Assembly (NCBI RefSeq): GCF_015182285.1
Contig: NZ_PRDM01000001.1
Coordinates: 248,001 to 312,000, forward strand
Length of the DNA: 64,000 nt
Direction of reading: 5' to 3'
Source of the DNA: Flavobacterium hungaricum
GTDB taxonomy: Bacteria; Bacteroidota; Bacteroidia; Flavobacteriales; Flavobacteriaceae
Notes under the pieces: model-generated
The model's input: only the letters and a program-made list of their open reading frames with translations
Database searches by the model: none
Told to the model about the DNA's origin: nothing
In this document: piece by piece, positions 18,105 through 25,629 of the stretch
Numbering within the stretch: the first letter of the stretch is position 1
How the letters are laid out: each line of letters begins with the position of its first letter
Made by a program: the position numbers and the translations under genes

Positions 18105-18563
18105 ATGATTCTTGACGAAACCGATAAAAAACTCTTGGTTTTATTACAAACCGACAGTAAAAAAACAACCAAAGAATTATCCTTAAAGCTCAATCTTTCG
18201 GTAACTGCGGTTTATGAAAGAATCAAAAAGTTAGAGCGCGAAGGCATCATCAAAAACTACGCAGCATTGGTCGATAAATCCAAAATCGAAAAAGGATTTG
18301 TCGTTTTCTGTCACTTAAAACTCATTCAGCATACAAAAGAATTCCTAACCAAATTCGAAAGCGAAGTCATCAAACTCAACGAAGTTTTAGAATGCCATCA
18401 TGTAAGCGGGGATTACGATTATATTTTAAAAGTTCTCGTAAAAGACATGGAAGCATACAGAGAATTTTTGGTAACAAAACTTACTTCGTTACAGCATATT
18501 GGAAGCACGCAAAGTATGTTTATGATTAGCGAAGTGAAGAATTCAACGGTGATTTCTTTTTAA
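18105..18563 (+). CDS. Lrp/AsnC family transcriptional regulator
   Basis: 152 aa, standard size. The N-terminal winged HTH begins LDETDKKLLVLLQTDSKKT, with recognition region LSVTAVYERIKKLEREGIIKNYAALVD. The C-terminal RAM/AsnC ligand domain has VLECHHVSGDYDYILKVLVKDM and a terminal SEVKNSTVISF. Such proteins form octamers that sense amino acids. It is divergent from the Cys/Met PLP enzyme and is its likely regulator (inference from position). Confidence 0.93.
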   Translation: MILDETDKKLLVLLQTDSKKTTKELSLKLNLSVTAVYERIKKLEREGIIKNYAALVDKSKIEKGFVVFCHLKLIQHTKEFLTKFESEVIKLNEVLECHHVSGDYDYILKVLVKDMEAYREFLVTKLTSLQHIGSTQSMFMISEVKNSTVISF

Positions 18564-18624
18564 GATGCTAAGGTTCTAAGATTTAGGTTCAGAGGTTCAG
18601 AGAGGCAAAGGTTCAAAGGTTTTT
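18564..18624 (+). other. short degenerate repeat tail after the Lrp gene
   Basis: Repeated GGTTC/AGG words (AGGTTCTAAG, AGGTTCAGAGG, AAGGTTCAAAGG) lead into the larger inverted repeat at 18625. No gene. Confidence 0.4.
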
Positions 18625-18870
18625 AGGATAATCTCGCAAAGATTTACGCAATCCCTAATCCTCGGGACGCAAAGTTTTTTTAATGTATCTGATGATTGAA
18701 TAGCGTCCAGCTTTAGCTGGATGAAAAATATTGTCAAAGTGAAAGGCTTTAGCCAAACTTTATTGGTTTGGCTAAAGCCTTTTTACATTTAAATCTAATT
18801 CTAATTCCTCCAGCTGAAGCAGGAGGCAATTCAAAAAAACTTTGCGCCTTCGCGACTTTGCGAGAAGAAA
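18625..18870 (+). repeat. left copy of an inverted repeat pair enclosing a toxin-antitoxin module
   Basis: Landmarks in order: AGGATAATCTCGCAAAG, TAGCGTCCAGCTTTAGCTGG, GTGAAAGGCTTTAGCCAAAC, TTTGGCTAAAGCC, CCTCCAGCTGAAGCAGGAGG, CTTTGCGAG. Its reverse complement matches 19517-19742 along nearly its whole length. It contains internal palindromes (CCAGCTTTAGCTGG; GGCTTTAGCC...GGCTAAAGCC). Confidence 0.9.
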
Positions 18871-18960
18871 AATAAAACTTTGATGTTAAATTTATAAACC
18901 TAAAACATTAACACATTTCAAAACCAAAAAGGTTTAAATTTGATTTAAAATGCAACGATA

Positions 18961-19206
18961 ATGGAAACAAAAGAATTAAGACGTAAGCTTATAAAGGATT
19001 TTGGAAAGTTCATTGAAGATGATTCTAAATTAGAAATTTTAGAAAGTGTTTTTGATGCCATAAATCACGACGAAAAGAAATCAATTGTTCCCGATTCTCA
19101 TTATGATCTCGTTGCTGAAGAAAGAGAAAAATATCTTTCAAATGAAAAAGAAGCAAGTTCTTGGGAAGAGGTAGAACAACGTTTGAATGCTAAGTATGGT
19201 TTTTAA
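18961..19206 (+). CDS. putative addiction-module antitoxin
   Basis: 81 aa, acidic, with no HTH obvious at the N-terminus. The C-terminus EKEASSWEEVEQRLNAKYGF matches the W-x-E-V-x-x-R pattern seen in the addiction-module component family (PF09720-like), in which the tail wraps the toxin. It overlaps the toxin gene by 20 bases, which is typical of type II modules. The pair is enclosed by inverted repeats. The antitoxin role rests mostly on the partner and the C-terminal motif. Confidence 0.75.
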   Translation: METKELRRKLIKDFGKFIEDDSKLEILESVFDAINHDEKKSIVPDSHYDLVAEEREKYLSNEKEASSWEEVEQRLNAKYGF

Positions 19207-19486
19207 GATTAAAATTTTACCCTTAGCAGAAAATGAAATTGATGAATCTATTGAATTCTATGAAAGCAGGAGTAAAGGTTTAGGGAAACAATTTCTATCT
19301 TATTTAAAGTCTTATCTAAAAGTTTTAAAAACAAATCCAGAATTATTTGAAATAAAAAAAGAACCAGGTTATCGTGAATTAACTTTGGTGAAATTTCCAT
19401 TTGTAATTATTTATGAAATTATCGAAAATGAAGTAATCGTTTATTCTGTTTTTCATACTTCAAGAAATCCTCAAAGGAAACCTTAA
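19187..19486 (+). CDS. RelE/ParE family toxin
   Basis: 99 aa from the ATG at 19187 (a second ATG at 19196 is possible). RelE/ParE fold features: FKIKILPLAENEIDESIEFYESRSKGLGKQFLSYL, then YRELTLVKFPFVIIYEIIENEVIVYSVFHTSRNP, the characteristic ending with V-x-x-x-x-H-x-x-R-x-P. ParE members poison gyrase and RelE members cleave mRNA on the ribosome. Residues here fit the ParE-like Bacteroidota group, but the target cannot be settled by eye. It overlaps the antitoxin gene. Confidence 0.88.
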   Translation: MLSMVFKIKILPLAENEIDESIEFYESRSKGLGKQFLSYLKSYLKVLKTNPELFEIKKEPGYRELTLVKFPFVIIYEIIENEVIVYSVFHTSRNPQRKP

Positions 19487-19516
19487 GTTTTTAGTTAGAA
19501 AGTTACAAAGTTTTTA

Positions 19517-19742
19517 GGATAATCTCGCAAAGACGCAGAATCGCAAAGATTTGTGAGTTGCCTCCTGCTTTAGCTGGAGGAATTAAGATTTGATATAGAA
19601 AAGGCTTTAGCCAAAAAGCAAAGTTTGGCTAAAGCCTTTCACTTTGGCAATATTTTTCATCCAGCTAAAGCTGGACGCTATTTAATCATCATAATAAATT
19701 TTTAAAAAAAACTTTGCGACTCTGCGTCTTTGCGAGATTAAA
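19517..19742 (-). repeat. right (inverted) copy of the repeat pair enclosing the toxin-antitoxin module
   Basis: It is the reverse complement of 18625-18870: TTGCCTCCTGCTTTAGCTGG, GGCTTTAGCC, AAGCCTTTCACTTTGGCAAT, CATCCAGCTAAAGCTGGACG, then TCTGCGTCTTTGCGAG. Short CGCAAAG-type words continue to about 19805, filling the 441-bp gap before lpdA. Confidence 0.9.
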
Positions 19743-19892
19743 AAAACAAAAACTTAGCGTCCCGACGCTTCGGGATTGCGTAAAATCTTTGCGAACTTTG
19801 CGGTAAAATTTACAATCTAAATAAAAAATCCCCAACCCAAAATTTCACACAAAAAACATTGAATTTTAAACTTTAAACAAAACTTTATTCCT

Positions 19893-19900
19893 TAATTTTG
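19893..19900 (+). promoter_or_regulatory. -7 box for lpdA
   Basis: TAATTTTG matches TAnnTTTG, 28 bases before the ATG at 19928. Confidence 0.55.
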
Positions 19901-19927
19901 TATCGCTAAAAATAAAATAGACAAACT

Positions 19928-21331
19928 ATGAGTTCATTTGACGTAGTCATTATAGGTTCAGGTCCTGGCGGATATGTATCAGCAATTCGTTGCGCACAAT
20001 TAGGTTTCAAAACTGCAATTGTAGAAAAATATAATTCATTAGGCGGAACTTGCCTTAACGTAGGTTGTATTCCTTCAAAAGCATTGCTTTCTTCTTCTCA
20101 TCACTATTCAGAAATTGCTCATTTTGCAGATCACGGAATCGAAGTTTCTGGCGATGTAAAAATCAATTTAGAGAAAATGATCGCGCGCAAACAAGCAGTT
20201 GTAGATCAAACCGTAGGTGGAATCAACTACTTAATGGATAAAAATAAAATTACCGTTTTCAATGGTTTAGGTTCATTTGTAGATGCAACGCATATTGCAG
20301 TTGCAAAAGCTGACGGAACATCTGAAACTATCGAAGCAAAATATACTGTAATTGCTACAGGATCAAAACCTTCTTCTTTACCATTCATCAAAATTGATAA
20401 AGAAAGAATCATTACTTCTACTGAAGCTTTGGCATTAAAAGAAGTTCCAAAACACTTAGTAATTATTGGTGGAGGAGTTATCGGAATCGAGCTTGGACAA
20501 GTTTACTTGCGTTTAGGAGCTCAGGTTTCTGTAGTGGAATTCATGGATAGAATTATTCCTGGGATGGACGGTTCTCTTTCTAAAGAATTGACTAAAGTAT
20601 TGAAAAAACAAGGAATGAAATTCTACGTTTCTCACAAAGTAAAATCAGTAGAAAGAAACGGCGACGCTGTTGTTGTTCAGGCTGAAAATGCAAAAGGAGA
20701 AACAATTACGCTTGAAGGAGATTATTCATTAGTTTCTGTTGGCCGTCGTCCGTACACAGACGGATTAAACGCTGACAAAGCAGGAGTTAAAATTTCAGAC
20801 AGAGGGCAAGTAGAAGTAAACGACCATTTACAAACTAACGTTCCAAACATCTATGCAATTGGTGATGTTGTTCGTGGAGCAATGTTAGCACACAAAGCGG
20901 AAGAAGAAGGAGTAATGGTTGCTGAAATCTTAGCAGGTCAAAAACCACATATCGACTATAACTTAATTCCTGGTGTTGTTTACACTTGGCCAGAAGTTGC
21001 AGCAGTTGGACAAACTGAAGAGCAATTGAAAGCAGCAGGAGTAGCGTACAAATCTGGAAGTTTTCCTTTCAAAGCGTTAGGACGTGCAAGAGCAAGTGCT
21101 GACTTAGACGGATTTGTAAAAATCCTTGCTGACGAAAAAACAGATGAGGTTTTAGGAGTTCACATGATTGGTGCCCGTACAGCCGATTTAATTGCTGAAG
21201 CGGTTACTGCAATGGAATTTAAAGCTTCTGCTGAAGACATTTCTAGAATGAGCCACGCACACCCGACTTTCGCGGAAGCGGTAAAAGAAGCGGCATTGGC
21301 AGCTACAGAAAACAGAGCGCTGCACGTATAA
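19928..21331 (+). CDS. lpdA: dihydrolipoyl dehydrogenase (E3)
   Basis: 467 aa, typical length. It reoxidises dihydrolipoamide with NAD+ in the pyruvate/2-oxoglutarate dehydrogenase and glycine-cleavage complexes. Visible features are the FAD GxGxxG (IIGSGPGGYVSA), the redox disulfide C42/C47 in GGTCLNVGCIPSKALL, the NAD-binding IGGGVIGIELGQVYLRLG, FAD-contacting IYAIGDV, and the C-terminal catalytic H445-E450 pair in HAHPTFAEAV. All are intact. Codon choice is more conserved-looking than its neighbours, as expected for a well-expressed gene. It is monocistronic, with its own box and a strong terminator. Confidence 0.97.
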   Translation: MSSFDVVIIGSGPGGYVSAIRCAQLGFKTAIVEKYNSLGGTCLNVGCIPSKALLSSSHHYSEIAHFADHGIEVSGDVKINLEKMIARKQAVVDQTVGGINYLMDKNKITVFNGLGSFVDATHIAVAKADGTSETIEAKYTVIATGSKPSSLPFIKIDKERIITSTEALALKEVPKHLVIIGGGVIGIELGQVYLRLGAQVSVVEFMDRIIPGMDGSLSKELTKVLKKQGMKFYVSHKVKSVERNGDAVVVQAENAKGETITLEGDYSLVSVGRRPYTDGLNADKAGVKISDRGQVEVNDHLQTNVPNIYAIGDVVRGAMLAHKAEEEGVMVAEILAGQKPHIDYNLIPGVVYTWPEVAAVGQTEEQLKAAGVAYKSGSFPFKALGRARASADLDGFVKILADEKTDEVLGVHMIGARTADLIAEAVTAMEFKASAEDISRMSHAHPTFAEAVKEAALAATENRALHV

Positions 21332-21352
21332 TTTTTACGTAAATCATATCAA

Positions 21353-21387
21353 ACCGTCCCGTCAAAACTGACGGGACGGTTTTTTTG
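21353..21387 (+). terminator. rho-independent terminator of lpdA
   Basis: A perfect 11-bp GC-rich stem ACCGTCCCGTC/GACGGGACGGT with a 6-base loop, followed by seven T. Confidence 0.93.
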
Positions 21388-21489
21388 TGCTTATATTTTA
21401 AGCTTACAAAATGTAATAATCCAAAATAATGTTGTAAATTAGATGTGTATTTCGGTTGCTATCTTTATGATAATTAAAATGATAGCATT

Positions 21490-22032
21490 ATGAAAACTAA
21501 ATATGTAGTTCCAATTCTTATTGGAGCAGGAATTGGTCTCGCATTGTATTCTTGCGGAGGCGGAATTCCAGAAAAAGCACAAGCCGTTACTAATTTTGAC
21601 GGCGCAAAATATCTCGGTAAATGGTATGAAATCGCTAGATTGGATTACAAATGGGAGAGAGATTTGGACAATGTTACTGCAGAGTATTCTTTGAATGAAG
21701 ACAAAACCATAAAAGTTGATAATAAGGGCTATAATGTCAAAAAAGACAAATGGGAACAAAGTGTCGGAAAAGCTAGATACGTCAAAAAGGACGATATTGG
21801 TATGCTGAAAGTCTCATTTTTTGGTCCTTTTTATTCAGGTTACAATGTAGTAGCGATCGATCAGGATTATAAATATGCTTTGGTTGCGGGAGAAAGCCTA
21901 AAATATATGTGGATTCTTTCGCGAGAGAAAACAATTCCAGAAAGTGTAAAAGCAGATTTTCTTATTAAAGCTCAAGAAATTGGATACAATGTGACCGATT
22001 TGGTTTGGGTAAAACACGATAGAACAAATTGA
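21490..22032 (+). CDS. Blc-type outer-membrane lipocalin (lipoprotein)
   Basis: 180 aa. A hydrophobic N-terminus ends in a lipobox-like LALYSC (Cys about 22), so it is a probable lipoprotein. The lipocalin signature YLGKWYEIARLDYKWERDLDNVTAEYSL comes first (G-x-W motif), then VSFFGPFYSGYNVVAID and YKYALVAGESLKYMWILSRE, with the Blc-like ending VTDLVWVKHD. Bacterial lipocalins bind fatty acids or lysophospholipids and are often stress-induced. It is monocistronic with its own terminator. Confidence 0.93.
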   Translation: MKTKYVVPILIGAGIGLALYSCGGGIPEKAQAVTNFDGAKYLGKWYEIARLDYKWERDLDNVTAEYSLNEDKTIKVDNKGYNVKKDKWEQSVGKARYVKKDDIGMLKVSFFGPFYSGYNVVAIDQDYKYALVAGESLKYMWILSREKTIPESVKADFLIKAQEIGYNVTDLVWVKHDRTN

Positions 22033-22037
22033 AAATA

Positions 22038-22068
22038 AACCCGACAGTTTTAAGCTGTCGGGTTTTTT
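22038..22068 (+). terminator. rho-independent terminator of the lipocalin gene
   Basis: A perfect 10-bp stem AACCCGACAG/CTGTCGGGTT with a 7-base loop, followed by a T-run. Confidence 0.92.
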
Positions 22069-22132
22069 ATTTTAAAATGAAATCCCTAAAAATGATGCTT
22101 CTTTAAACGCATGATGAGATGTAAAATGTTTT

Positions 22133-22224
22133 TACAAAACCTTATCAATTGAACCTTTGTAATCTTCGGTCAAATAGCCTTCAGAAACAATACATTTTTT
22201 CGCAGCATTTTGTATTGATCTCTA
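22133..22224 (-). pseudogene. possible 3' remnant of a decayed small gene
   Basis: The minus strand reads SIQNAAKKCIVSEGYLTEDY and continues KGSIDKVL before a TAA. This coding-like string has no start: an in-frame TAG lies just upstream of its first residues. It sits directly downstream of the DoxX-like gene on the same strand. It is too short to assign to a family. Confidence 0.3.
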
Positions 22225-22228
22225 AAAA

Positions 22229-22603
22229 TCAAGGAGTAAAAATACTTTTGTAATTGTTCCAATATCTATAAATCAAAAATAAATTGGCTGCAAAAAGTAA
22301 AATTGCGATCGGCAGTCCCTCTGGAGCAAGGAAATAATTGATAAATAAAATATTAACCGTTATAGGTAAGATCAAAATATTAGCCAATGTTACATAACGC
22401 CCCGTGATAAAAGCGATTCCGCAAAGCAATTCAATTGATTTAGCAAGAGGCATTAAATAAGTAGAAGCCATTAAACCTACATTAAATGCTTTAAAATTCC
22501 CTGTAGTTTCTGGCTCTGGCATTAGATGGAAAAAATAACTGATCGAAGCAAAAAGAAGCAAAAGACCAATTAGAACGCGGACAATAATGGTGGCGATTTT
22601 CAT
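22229..22603 (-). CDS. DoxX-like small membrane protein
   Basis: 124 aa with four predicted transmembrane helices: TIIVRVLIGLLLLFASISYF, a second around LMASTYLMPLAKSIELLCGI, ANILILPITVNILFINYFLA and PIAILLFAANLFLIYRYW. The order and the AKSIELLCG motif fit the DoxX/DoxD-like group. Function in most members is unknown; some act in redox or sulfur metabolism. A TATATTTG box on the minus strand at 22762-22769 is a distant possible promoter. Confidence 0.75.
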   Translation of the reverse strand: MKIATIIVRVLIGLLLLFASISYFFHLMPEPETTGNFKAFNVGLMASTYLMPLAKSIELLCGIAFITGRYVTLANILILPITVNILFINYFLAPEGLPIAILLFAANLFLIYRYWNNYKSIFTP

Positions 22604-22873
22604 AATACTTAGGATTTTTTAAGGTTAAAAAATATAATTATATTATTGGAAAAGATATTGCACGAATTCAAAAGCAGTACTATAATCGGTTTTTTAGGCT
22701 GTCTTTACTGCGGATTTTATAATTAAATCAATCATGTTTTATGATTAATATAATAGTATATCAAATATAACGAATTTTTTCTTATAAAATAAATGCTTTT
22801 TTAACAGTTTTGTATTGGTTTTGAGATCTTTTCAATATTTTTTAGGCCGTCTGCTATTGCAAAAATTTTGTCG

Positions 22874-22881
22874 TAATTTTG
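22874..22881 (+). promoter_or_regulatory. -7 box overlapping the first possible pabB start
   Basis: TAATTTTG matches TAnnTTTG. The final TTG is the earliest possible start of the pabB reading frame, which argues for a later start. Confidence 0.4.
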
Positions 22882-22902
22882 AAATCTAAAAATTACCCAT
22901 TT

Positions 22903-24189
22903 TTGAGAGTTTCCATTCATAAAAATATTTCAGATCCAAAGCGGTTTAGGCAGCAGCTTTTAAGCTGGGCACAACAGTTTCGGGAAGTTGTTTTTTTAGA
23001 CAGCAATTCCTATACACAGCAATATTCTAGTTTTGATTTTATACTGGCTGTAGATGCTTTTACGTCTTTAAAAACGGATTATTTCAATGCTTTTGAGGAT
23101 TTAAAACAATACCAGCAAAATACCAAAGACTGGCTTTTTGGATATCTTTCCTATGATTTGAAAAATGATATCGAAGCCCTCAGCTCGGAGAATTTTGACG
23201 GTTTAGATTTTCCAGATTTGTTTTTCTTTCAACCTAAAAAAATCTTTTTATTGAAAGAAAACCAGCTTGAAATTCAATATTTGCTTTTTTGTGATGATGA
23301 AGTTGAGGAAGATTTTGAAGCAATTGAAAAAGAGCCAATCGATGTTTTTGAATCTGTCAATAAACTAGAAATTAAGCAGCGAGTTCCGAAAGATTTATAT
23401 GTGCAGAAAGTGCAAAAAATGCTCGAACATATTCAGATAGGTGATATGTACGAAGCCAATTTCTGTATGGAATTTTATGCTGAAAATGCCATTATAAATC
23501 CGTTAGAAAAATTTCAAAAGTTAAACGAAATTTCTCAGGCGCCTTTTTCTGTCTTTTTTAAAAATAATAAGCAATACCTTCTTTCTGCTTCGCCGGAACG
23601 TTATTTAAAGAAAGTAGGAGAAACTATAATTTCGCAGCCGATAAAAGGAACTTCAAAAAGGTTTTTGGACCTTGAAGAAGATGAAAATTCGAAACGCCAT
23701 CTGGAGAACGATTCTAAAGAGCGGGCCGAAAATATCATGATAACCGATTTAGTCCGTAATGATTTATCGCATACAGCACAAAAAGGCTCAGTAGCAGTTA
23801 CAGAACTCTGTGGGATTTATTCTTTCTTACAGGTGCATCAAATGATTTCTACTGTAACATCAAAAATAGACCCACAATATTCGGCGATTGATGTTTTGAA
23901 AACTACATTTCCGATGGGAAGTATGACAGGAGCACCTAAAATTTCGGTAATGAAAATTATCGAAAATCTGGAAGAGACCAAGAGGGGTTTGTACAGTGGT
24001 GCAGTTGGTTATTTTACACCAGAAAGTGATTTTGATTTTAATGTCGTAATAAGAAGTATTTTGTATAATCAAGAAAATAATTACGTTTCTTTTTCTGTTG
24101 GGAGTGCTATTACAGCGCAGTCTATTCCGGAAAAAGAGTACGAAGAATGTTTGTTGAAAGCTAAAGCAATGCATGAGGTTTTAAAATAA
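22903..24189 (+). CDS. pabB: aminodeoxychorismate synthase component I
   Basis: 428 aa if started at the TTG at 22903; the other candidate is TTG 22879, which overlaps a promoter box. There is no ATG or GTG in frame between the upstream stop at 22843 and residue 180. It makes aminodeoxychorismate from chorismate for folate synthesis. Chorismate-binding motifs are all present: IGDMYEANFCMEF, LLSASPERYLK, PIKGTSKR (the Lys typical of PabB, where TrpE has Ala), MITDLVRNDLS and GSMTGAPKISVM. It is followed by tilS after 129 bases of repeat-containing DNA. Confidence 0.9.
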   Translation: MRVSIHKNISDPKRFRQQLLSWAQQFREVVFLDSNSYTQQYSSFDFILAVDAFTSLKTDYFNAFEDLKQYQQNTKDWLFGYLSYDLKNDIEALSSENFDGLDFPDLFFFQPKKIFLLKENQLEIQYLLFCDDEVEEDFEAIEKEPIDVFESVNKLEIKQRVPKDLYVQKVQKMLEHIQIGDMYEANFCMEFYAENAIINPLEKFQKLNEISQAPFSVFFKNNKQYLLSASPERYLKKVGETIISQPIKGTSKRFLDLEEDENSKRHLENDSKERAENIMITDLVRNDLSHTAQKGSVAVTELCGIYSFLQVHQMISTVTSKIDPQYSAIDVLKTTFPMGSMTGAPKISVMKIIENLEETKRGLYSGAVGYFTPESDFDFNVVIRSILYNQENNYVSFSVGSAITAQSIPEKEYEECLLKAKAMHEVLK

Positions 24190-24205
24190 ATTTGAGACGG
24201 CAGTG

Positions 24206-24256
24206 AATTCACGAATCTGTGGCAAGAGAAATAAAAATTCGTGAATTCGCGGCTAA
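24206..24256. repeat. inverted unit of the ATTCGTGAATTCGTGGC family
   Basis: GAATTCACGAATCTGTGGC is followed by AATTCGTGAATTCGCGGC. These are the same words as the 13.4-14.2 kb array and the 16.4 kb inverted repeat, here between pabB and tilS. Confidence 0.6.
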
Positions 24257-24318
24257 AAAAAATCATGCTTAACATTTCGTTTAAAAATAGATAGAATTTA
24301 ATTTTTTACTTTTATCAG

Positions 24319-25629
24319 ATGGTTTCAAAATTCCAAAATCATATCGTTTCCAGATTTCCCTTTCTAGCAGAAAAAAAACTCTTTTTGGCTGTTAGCGGCG
24401 GCTTAGACAGTATGGTTTTATTGCATTTAATGAAACAATTAGAGTATGAAATCGCGGTTTTGCACTGTAATTTTCAACTTCGCGGTTTAGAAAGTTTTGG
24501 TGATCAGGAATTTGTTCAAAACTATTGCGATCAAAATAATATTCCTGTTTTTTCTACTCATTTTGATACCAAAGCTTTTGCAGAAGATTATAAATTATCG
24601 ACTCAGGTGGCGGCGCGTGAACTTCGATACAGCTGGTTTTACGAACAGTTAGAAGAACAGAATTTCGATTATATTTTAACCGCACATCATGCCGACGATA
24701 ATCTGGAGACTTTTATTATCAATTTGACTCGCGGCACTGGTCTGGAAGGTTTGACTGGAATTCCAGAACAGAATGATAAAGTAATTCGGCCGCTCTTGTC
24801 ATTTTCTAGGGAAGAAATCTTGAATTACGCACAGGAAAATACGATCGAATGGAGAGAAGACAGCAGTAATGCTTCGAATAAATACCTCAGAAATAAAATT
24901 CGTCATGATTTGGTTCCGATTTTAAAAGAAATCAATCCAAATTTTTTGAATGCTTTCAAGAAAACACAATCGTATCTTCAGGAATCAAAAGAAATGGTTG
25001 AAGACGCTTCGATTATGATTTATCAGCAAGTAGCTAAAGAGGCAGGAGAGGATATTCATTTCGATTTAAAACAGCTTAAAAAGCTGCCTAATTATAAATC
25101 CTATTTGTACCAATGGCTTAACGAATTTGGTTTTTCGGCCTGGAACGATATTTACGATCTTATAAATGGGCAATCTGGAAAACAGGTTTTGTCGGAACAA
25201 TTTCGATTATTAAAAAATAGAGAAACCTTGATTTTGAGCCCGCTTTTAGAAATAGAAGAGAGAGAAGAATATCAAATAAATCAAGACGATCAAGAAGTTA
25301 ATTTTCCCTTAAATTTGAAGCTTTGTAACGTAGGTCACATTAGTTTAGGTTCAAATAAAGCTATATTTGTGGACGCTGAAAAAATCCAGTTTCCGCTTGT
25401 ATTGCGTAAATGGAATGAAGGGGATGTTTTTTATCCTTTTGGGATGAATGGAAAGTCTAAAAAAGTGAGTAAACTTTTTAAAGACGAAAAATTATCTCTG
25501 ATCGAAAAAGAAAAAACCTGGCTTTTGTGTTCTGATAATCAAATTGTTTGGGTTGTCGGAATTAGACAGGACGAACGTTATAGAATAAAAAATACTACAA
25601 ACAAAATACTTAAAATAGAACTGCAATAA
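24319..25629 (+). CDS. tilS: tRNA(Ile)-lysidine synthase
   Basis: 436 aa. It modifies C34 of the CAU-anticodon tRNA-Ile with lysine, so that AUA is read as isoleucine; it is essential. The ATP-pyrophosphatase P-loop SGGLDS is at residues 26-31, followed by LHCNFQLRG, TAHHADDNLETFIINLTRGTGLEGL and EDSSNASNKYLRNKIRHDLVP, all family hallmarks. The C-terminal tRNA-binding domain ends with RKWNEGDVFYPFGMNGKSKKVSKLFKDEK. The stop overlaps the dsbD ATG by one base (TAATG), so the two are coupled. Confidence 0.96.
   Translation: MVSKFQNHIVSRFPFLAEKKLFLAVSGGLDSMVLLHLMKQLEYEIAVLHCNFQLRGLESFGDQEFVQNYCDQNNIPVFSTHFDTKAFAEDYKLSTQVAARELRYSWFYEQLEEQNFDYILTAHHADDNLETFIINLTRGTGLEGLTGIPEQNDKVIRPLLSFSREEILNYAQENTIEWREDSSNASNKYLRNKIRHDLVPILKEINPNFLNAFKKTQSYLQESKEMVEDASIMIYQQVAKEAGEDIHFDLKQLKKLPNYKSYLYQWLNEFGFSAWNDIYDLINGQSGKQVLSEQFRLLKNRETLILSPLLEIEEREEYQINQDDQEVNFPLNLKLCNVGHISLGSNKAIFVDAEKIQFPLVLRKWNEGDVFYPFGMNGKSKKVSKLFKDEKLSLIEKEKTWLLCSDNQIVWVVGIRQDERYRIKNTTNKILKIELQ

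Noticed and set aside
18625..19742. Integron cassette with attC sites
   Set aside because: No integron integrase is visible, and the flanking repeats are long and inverted relative to each other rather than single direct attC sites.
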